This document shows, one piece after another, positions 57,000-64,000 of a stretch of 64,000 nt of DNA. The notes below the pieces were generated by a model. It was given only the letters and a program-made list of their open reading frames with translations, made no database searches and was not told the origin of the DNA. Each line of letters starts with the position of its first letter. Position 1 is the first letter of the stretch. Position numbers and translations under genes: made by a program. Origin of the DNA: Flaveria trinervia (lineage: Eukaryota > Streptophyta > Magnoliopsida > Asterales > Asteraceae); contig CM046453.1 of NCBI GenBank assembly GCA_025506515.1, forward strand, positions 2,465,001 to 2,529,000, written 5' to 3'.

Positions 57000-57695
57000 C
57001 GAGGGCAACGCCCTTGTAGCATGATCCAAGGGGTGGCAACCATTGACTGGGGTCGAGTGGAAAAAAAGGCGCATTTATAATCGATTTTGAGTTGGAAATA
57101 AAAACTTTCAAATGGTAGTTTCTTGGACCTCTCTGAAATCGAATTATTTTATTATTTTTTTGTCACTCTCTCGAATTCTTCTTCTTCAGATTCAAGAAAA
57201 TCACACAATAATACATACTAGTTCCTGATCTCGTTTGAGTTATATCCGATAGATTTATTCGGGTGAACCATCAAATAATTTCGATCTCAATATGATATTC
57301 ACAACCCTAAGATTTTCCAATATTGATTTCAACTTTTCTACACATGTGTGGTTCTAAACTCGATAATTTTACCATTTTTGCATCCACATATGTCTTATGA
57401 AAAGAAAAAAAAACCTGAATCGTTTTAGAAAAGAGAAAAAGTGTGTGTTACAACCCACATGGTTCAAACTGAATAGTTCCAATCATTGTAAGTTTATTAA
57501 AACTAAGAGTTTTGCTAGTCACAAAGGAACATAAAAACTTTACAAATCATTTATTTTTCATAGATATTAGCAATAAGGCTTATGTATCATGGATTAGTGG
57601 GTCTGACTAAAAGGTTTGGCACGTAATTATTATGTAGACATTAACAATGTTAATGAGTGTGACTAAAATGTATTGATATGTAGATAACGAGTGAG
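57000..57695 (+). repeat. Diverged direct repeat, left copy
   Basis: It shares with 58783-59425 the sequence from 'gactggggtcgagtggaaa' through 'tctctcgaattcttcttctt', 'ttattcgggtgaaccatcaa' and 'gactaaaaggtttggca' in the same order and direction. The left end has 'caaggggtggcaac', a phrase common in plant LTRs, so the pair may be old LTRs or a segmental duplication. Confidence 0.7.
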
Positions 57696-57739
57696 CATTC
57701 TCATAGGCTGTGTCAGCTAGGGATAGAAACTACGGTGGG

Positions 57740-58059
57740 GCGGGGTCGTCTTGGTGCACGTAGTCGGTGTCGTCCATGGTGGTGTTGTGTTCGTCATTGT
57801 CAACGATCAACAAGAATCGAGGAGGGGAGCGTTTGTGGCCGGGGGAGAAATTCTACGGGCACTGGAAACAGAGGCCGTCCTTCCGGTGGTGGCTGTCTGG
57901 GAGTCGATTTTGGTGGATAGGGATTTGGTTGCCTCAACTAGGGCGATTAGTTAGGACGTGGTGTTAGTCGATGTGGTGGTGGGCGGTGATGAGTTGTTAG
58001 ATATGATCATTAAGTGATGGTGGGGTATTGTCGCTTGATGGTTCACAACGGGGAGGCAT
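57740..58059 (-). pseudogene. Decayed gag fragment of an old Ty3/gypsy element
   Basis: The minus-strand frame starts ATGCCTCCCCGTTG (58059) and carries several stops (TAA, TAG) and an internal deletion. Near 57830-57870 it keeps a zinc-knuckle-like LCFQCP...GHK, followed by FLLIVDNDE, as in gag of plant gypsy elements with a single knuckle before protease. It is a different lineage from elements A to D. Confidence 0.5.
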
Positions 58060-58490
58060 GGTGATGTTCGTGAATGAAAGCACAAAATTGTTAGCACAAT
58101 AACAAGAAACGAAGGGAGAGAGTTAACAGAGGGAAAGAACACAAGAGATTGGAGCAATTTTCTAGATATCATTCATAATGCCAACTACAATAAGTTAAAC
58201 ATGCTGGAAAATCAAGCCTCAACACCCAACTTCCTTATTTCATGTCACTACTATCCTATAATGCATAACTAACTTACCCCACTAACATCAAAGACTAATT
58301 CAAATAAACAATTAAAATTATAAAGAAAATGCAATAACTAAACTTGTAATCGTAGCCTTGTAACTCAAGTAAGTAGCCTGTTGGGCCTCATAACTTCCCT
58401 AATGGGCCAGCCTTGAACCAAGGGAACCATTTGGGCCTCTTCCTCCAATGGACCAGCATGGGCTGTATCATCATTGTCTCGGTGAGAGAT
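58060..58490 (-). mobile_element. Leader and LTR-like sequence upstream of the decayed gag
   Basis: On the minus strand it ends with AATTTTGTGCTTTCATTC just before the gag ATG, a phrase usual between LTR and gag in several plant gypsy lineages. Farther upstream it is T-rich, with repeated 'gggcc' words. LTR limits are not clear. Confidence 0.35.
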
Positions 58491-58782
58491 TTCCAATATC
58501 AAATGCAAGGACTATTTAGGTGCTCCGTTGAATAGGGACTAATATATGTCGCTTTGGATTGCAATACATAATGGTGATAGTCAGTTTATAGTATTGGTTG
58601 TCGATTGCAATATATTATAGGTTTCGTATCTTGAAGGTTTATGTTTATTATTGCAGGACAAAAAACACAAGTTGGGATGACATTTGGTCCAGCTTGTTGA
58701 GGTAAGATGATATCTTGATGAAGAAACCATCTCTTAAGCATCTTTGCTCTGGGTGGGTTAGGCAAACGGGTCACAACACAAG

Positions 58783-59425
58783 CGGGATTCAAGGGGTGGC
58801 AGCCCTGGCGGGGTCCAAGGGCAGAGCCTCTGGCTGGGGTCGAGTGGAAAAAAAATGCATTTTTAATTAACTTTGAATTGGAAATAAAAACTGTCAAATG
58901 GTAGTTTCTTATCATATTTTGGTCACTCTCTCGAATTCTTCTTCTTCAGGTTCATGAAATTCACACAATAATACATACTAGTTCTTGATTTCGTCTAAGT
59001 TCTATCCGATTGATTTATTCGGGTGAACCATCAAATAATTTCGATCTGAAAATGATTTTCACGATTCTCGGATTATCCAATTTGATTTCTATCTTTTCTA
59101 CACAAATTTTATGAAAAGGAAAAGATAGACCATTTTAGGAAAAAGAAAAAGTGAATGTTACAAACTGAATAATCCCAATCATTGAAAGCTTATTAAAACT
59201 TAAGAGTTTTGGTAGTCACGAGAAGACAAAAGGAACATAAAAACTTTACAAATCATTCATATCTTATAGGTAATAGTAATAAGATTTATGTATCATATTA
59301 GTGGGTGTGACTAAAAGGTTTGGCATGTAATTGTTATGTAGACAATGAATTAATGAGTGTGATTAAAAAGTATTGACATGTATATAACAGGTTTGAGCAC
59401 ACTCATACTCAATTACTCATTAAGA
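58783..59425 (+). repeat. Diverged direct repeat, right copy
   Basis: This is the partner of 57000-57695. The left end is fuller ('ggggtccaagggcagagcc'), and the right copy has lost about 60 bp around 59100 that the left keeps. Confidence 0.7.
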
Positions 59426-59840
59426 TCTTGTTTTATAAGACCTTCCCAAATCATCTTTCAGTTCATAAGTAAAAATTTATGTATATTTCGTCCGAAAATT
59501 TTATACGTATTGAATTCACTTTTTTAAAAACCCGTTATTAATTATCATTGCCAGCTATAATAATACAACCAAACCTTGTGATGATCAGGGTTTTGTTGCA
59601 TGACAACCTAAAGTGGTAATGCATAACATTAAGGCACCTCGATCCTATCTAAACATATGTTTCAATCTATAATAATCCAAACATATTATGTCCCCCCACT
59701 AAATCCATATGTACACACATGCTAGAAGTACTAAATATCTATATATCTATTAATGTACATATATAAACACTTCAATTATCATAGAGTAATAGTAAAAGTA
59801 ATCATTGTTTTTATTCGCACCGGAAAACATTTATTAAACT

Positions 59841-61042
59841 ACTAGTTTTAGTAAATCCATATATTACACGGGTTGAATAAAATATTAAATATAATAAAAT
59901 TTTATTTAATTATAAAACAATATTTTAAGATAAGATATGATTTAAATTACGTAGGAGTAAAAACTATAAATAATAAAAAACGATGTCAACATTTTAAATG
60001 TTAAAAAAAAAAATCAAACATTTTGTTTTATAAATTTGTCATTTTTATAAATATCCTTACTATAACTCTCATTTTTAATTATTTTTGGTTTATAAAAAAT
60101 GTACTTTTTAAAAACACTAAATTTTAAAAAAAAATCACATTTTTAAATAAGTTTGATGTTCTAGAAAAAAAAATTATAAAAAATGTTTATTTAGAAATAA
60201 CATTAATAAAAATATATTTTTTTAATTTATTAGAAAACTATTTTTAATCTAAAAAACTTAAATAATATCATTTGTAATTATGATAATTATTTAATCGGAG
60301 AGAAAAGCGATAAAAATTTTGTGAGAATGAATGTGTTGTTAACATGTGTATTATATAGGTACCTTTTTATTAAAGTAAAATAATTTTTCTAACAATTATA
60401 CAAGAATATAAATACACATTTTCATTTTTTATGTGAAAATCAACCTATATACTATAATAAATGAAGGTTTTGAGTTGTCACTTGTTACAATATTAGACCT
60501 CTTAGATCTAATTTTTCTGTTTGTCTCTCAAATTAAATGCTTACATTAACTACTATTTATATTATTTAATTTTTTTTGAGATTAAAATAGTTTTTAATAA
60601 ATTTAGAAAAAAGTTCTTTTTATAAATGTAATTTCTAAAGAAATAATCTTTTGTATAACATAAGTAATTTTTTTAAACATCAAACTTTTTTTAAAATACA
60701 AAATTTTTAAAATCAATTTTTTTAGAAATTACATTTTTTATGAACCATAAAAAGTTAAAATTGAAAGTTATAATAAGAAATTTTAGAAAATTACATTTTT
60801 TAAAACCTTTTGATTTAGAATGAATTTTTTAAAATTTTTAGATAAAGAAATTAAAACAAAAGTTCAAAGAAAATAATAGCATTACTTTATTACTTATAAT
60901 CCTTAATTATACGTAATTTTAGTTATATCATATTTCAAAATATCATATTATAATTAATACTTTTTGTTACTAATTATTTAATATTTATTTGTTCAACTCA
61001 TGTAATACACAGGGTACTAACCTATTATATATAATAACTAGT
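59841..61042. repeat. AT-rich foldback element with ACTAGT ends
   Basis: The left end (ACTAGTTTTAG, then 'attacacgggttgaa') and the complement of the right end (ACTAGTTATTA, then 'attacatgagttgaac' and 'aatattaaat') match as an inverted repeat of about 80 bp. The interior is over 80 percent A+T by eye, with long A and T runs mirrored about 60450. It could be a foldback element or two Helitron-like pieces joined head to head. Confidence 0.45.
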
Positions 61043-61069
61043 TTTATACCCGCCCGGTGGTCGGGTATT
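61037..61069 (-). mobile_element. Helitron-like 3' end (candidate)
   Basis: On the minus strand ATACCCG, a short loop and CGGGTAT form a hairpin, then about nine bases, then CTAG and T. This is the best-formed of the three candidates. It shares its ACTAGT with the right end of the foldback element. Confidence 0.4.
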
Positions 61070-62947
61070 TTATTGTTATCATGACATAACTATTTTTTTA
61101 CATTATAAACAAAAAATAGTATTAGTTTAAGATCAAAACATTTAACTTAAGAGTAAAATAGAAATGAAAAAAAATCTTCATATGGTGCAATGTCAAAAAA
61201 TCTATCATTTGGAAATATAAAATATGAAGCCGTAATGCCATATATACATTGTGAAAAAATAAAACTCAGACAAACCGATAATGACAACTTATGATATATG
61301 TATGAAATTTAGCCTAAACAAATTATAAATCAACTCAAAGATGACATAAAATTGCCCATAGATCTATCTATTTTTATAAAATTATCATACCACAAAACAC
61401 AATCTTAAAATCAAATTACGTGAAAACCACAAATCAATAAAAGTAATATGATAACAGTTAACATAAACGTTTTATATGAAACGAATTAGTTGTTCTAAAA
61501 TAGTATCTTCAATCCGTTAAATCAGTCATAACTCTAGCATTTCTACACACTAGTAACATGTTTGTGCGCAAAAAAAAAACAACTTAACAACAAATGTGAT
61601 GAAATTAAGATTTTATTTGAAATAAATATGAACAAATAACATTATCGACGTAAGGTATGTGGAGCATAGCTGCATAAGAACAAAAATAATAAAAAAAATA
61701 ACAACACCTTGCAAGTGGTTTGAATAACGCTGTATGGTTAGACAAAAACTTATGATGCAAGTGGCAAAACAGTTGTATGACTTTTTGTCTTTTTTCCTTT
61801 AAGGTATTAACTTGAACTTTGCTTCTAGTTTAACTTTGATGTAATGGAAACAACTCATCTTTTGTTCTTCAAAGCTTTGTATGTACATTGGAATGGTAGA
61901 TTTCAATTGTTGACTTGTTGTAAAAATGTTGAAAGAACGATTATCAAGATACCAATATAAGCACACTGCAAAATAAGATGGGAAAATGGTTAATAAGTAG
62001 AACTCTCATGATATGCATGATTGTTTTTAGAAAGTTAGCAAGTCTTTATTTTTCTTGACTTGTATAATTTAAGTATATTTCACATGATAGATACATGTAT
62101 CAAAGATGGCATTCCATGTCACATTTTATTACTAAGACCTGCAAAATTGGCTTCTATTAATACAAAGTAAATAAGAGTAATTCTAAAATAAATAAGAGTA
62201 GTTCTTTAATAAATGATTTTTAAAGCTGAAGTTCACAATATTTAACATGTAATTGAATAGATGTTGGTAATTTCAGCCCATTTACTTCAGATAAAGTTGA
62301 AAATGTTGGCTATAAATGCAATGTGTTTTTTGAAGAAATTTACCGGAAGTCACCCACGTGTACTAAATCTAGATCTTATACTACTTAAATTTACTAAACA
62401 TGAATTAGTCGGTGTTTAGAAAACATAACACAATAGAATCTACTCGTAATTAATTTGGAAACGCATATTTCTTCAAACAACTAATATATATTACAAAAAA
62501 TAGCCATCATGCCAATAATGAAGTGTCGTTTACCTCTTTGCTAGAAGATTAGGATGGAACTGTCCATGAATGGAGTAGTTTCCCTGATCTTGTTGTAGAT
62601 GCATCGTCAATGCAAAGTTATTCACTTGAAAATACCAAAAGCAACTAAATTTAATATTTGTGAGGTAGAACAAAATATGGTCTAATTCTGTGAATGAAAG
62701 CATAAAGGGTAGACCTCAAATGTCCTCATGTGTCCTTGTAAACAACTTAACAAAGTTTGTAAACAACTTAACAAAGCCATATATACAAAGTTTAGGCATA
62801 ACTAAAAGGGTGTTTGAATCCATATTTTGGAAGTGATTATCTTCATATTCATACATCAAGTCAAAGTATTCAGTTTGATGTTAGCTGCTGATTATTAAAA
62901 GGTTGAGTAAAACTATTTGTATGTTCTTAGTTTATATTCTATTTATT
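61070..62947. other. AT-rich DNA, possibly Helitron body; no gene seen
   Basis: This lies between two Helitron-like ends of the same orientation. No helicase or replication-protein similarity and no long frame is visible, so any element here would be non-autonomous. Confidence 0.35.
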
Positions 62948-64000
62948 ACTAGCGGGAATGTCCGCACGTTGTCACGGTTGCAACAGATTTCATGTTAAGG
63001 CGGCTTGTGTAGCATATTTAATATACAATTCCCCTAAACTGATCCATCCTGGTGGGTCATGACGGTCATCATCACCATCACAGTATCTCTTTTGGTGGTA
63101 ATCTAATGTTGTTTGATTGTTTTAAATTTTAAATTCACAATCGCTTGGGAAAATATATAACTAAATGTAGGTAAATGTATTACTTCCTCTATGATATCAT
63201 GAGCACCACATCAGCATCCATGCCTTCCGTATGCCGAACATGAAAATTATCAAATGTATAAATGAAAATTTCATTTGAATGATGGGAGAGAAAGAAGCGA
63301 GATTTTGACTCTACGAGGATCAAACCATGCTTGAATGGGTAACTCGAGTGAGAATTCATCTGATGATCCTTTCGGTAGTCTTCTTCTGAACAAAAATATG
63401 AAATTAGACGTATGGGTGGTTCAATGGTGGTGGGTCCTTCTTCAGTTGGGACTGAGGAGAGAATCGCATCATCGAAAGTTGAACTCACTTTCTTGATCTG
63501 AGTTCATATTTGTGATTTAAAAATAGGGCTTCTGTTCAGCTAACTGTTCCCTGAACTTCATTGATGTTTCAAGCTCCAGTCATTTGATGTAGTACCATCG
63601 AAGGATATCAGAGGTTGCAACATCGGTTGGAATGTGGAGGATGGAGGGTTTTATCAGGTTTGTAAGTGGAGGTCATTCAAGCGACATGGGGATGAAAAAC
63701 GGGGATACATGTAACCGTTTGAAACTTCTCCGCATATGGTGTAAAACTGCTAATAACCACTCTGTAACCGTCAAGTTTAAATGAGCAGAATTTGATTTCA
63801 GCTTGTTCCAACGGTTGTAATGAGTTTTATCAACGGTTACACTCACTGCAGGTAATATAATATAAAATTAATGTTTTTGTTCACTAAGTTTTTGGATATT
63901 TTATTTAAATAATAATTAAGGTTTTTTTCTTTAAAGTCACTATACTTCTATCATATGTTTTTGAATCTTGTGAAACTTTTTTTAAATGCTATTTTTCTTA
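62948..64000. other. Right edge: possible Helitron-like end and unassigned DNA
   Basis: At 62948 ACTAGCGGG is followed by 'aatgtccgcacgttgtcacgg', the style of the candidate at 30698. A 99-codon minus-strand frame (63189-63488) is present but matches nothing I recognise. The rest is AT-rich. Confidence 0.3.

Noticed and set aside
63189..63488. 99-codon minus-strand ORF as a real gene
   Set aside because: No motif, no neighbouring exon signals, and it lies next to a Helitron-like end; open length alone is not enough.

Overview
The window is plant nuclear DNA, most likely from a flowering plant of the daisy family (Asteraceae). The family is an inference from the style of the Ty3/gypsy LTRs and of the membrane-protein genes; it rests on no search. 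Almost all the sequence is transposable-element DNA. The only convincing host genes are two paralogues of an uncharacterised multi-pass membrane protein, at the left edge (to 2016, 5' end outside the window) and at 26745-29125. Each is two overlapping reading frames offset by -1. In both, a GTATGC donor and an AG at the matching position bound a 110-nt segment whose removal joins the frames.

Layout. 1-2016: host gene 1. 2017-4016: AT-rich spacer. 4017-23849: composite Ty3/gypsy (Tekay-like chromovirus) block, called A. Its left LTR holds a solo LTR (F, 4689-6697). It then has a first decayed gag-pol (8348-12170), a CACTA-like DNA-transposon remnant, a second decayed gag-pol (13453-18059) and a right LTR. 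The right LTR holds a gag-protease fragment of the element itself (18741-19644) and a minus-strand solo LTR (E, 20426-23034). 23850-26744: tandem repeats, a second CACTA-like remnant, a copia-type LTR piece and the upstream flank of host gene 2. 26745-29125: host gene 2. 30751-54835: a three-level nest. Solo LTR D (TSD CACGT) is split by full-length element B (minus strand, TSD CTTTT), and B's 5' LTR is split by full-length element C (plus strand, TSD GTTGC/GTTTC). 54836-64000: AT-rich DNA with hAT-like, Helitron-like, foldback and old gypsy remnants.

Elements B and C are related but distinct. Both carry an extra open reading frame (called X here) between the primer-binding site and gag, with a conserved N-terminal motif set, a heptad-like helical middle and an acidic tail. 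Both also have a phase-1 intron-like segment near the start of gag. LTRs of all the gypsy families here (A, F, E, B, C, D) share a block, roughly CTCACcaAC..GTTGAC..TTT..tttCAG, 260-370 nt before the LTR 3' end. In most of them a good 5' splice site lies farther upstream in the same LTR. I infer a shared leader intron inside the LTR that, with the X and gag acceptor-like sites, could control which protein is made.

Decay differs between elements. Coding breaks in A and B are mainly C-to-T nonsense changes on the coding strand, as expected from methylated cytosine. Element C and the B LTR half to its right differ from their partners mainly by one-base deletions, which may be assembly error. No rRNA, tRNA, CRISPR or prokaryotic feature was seen.
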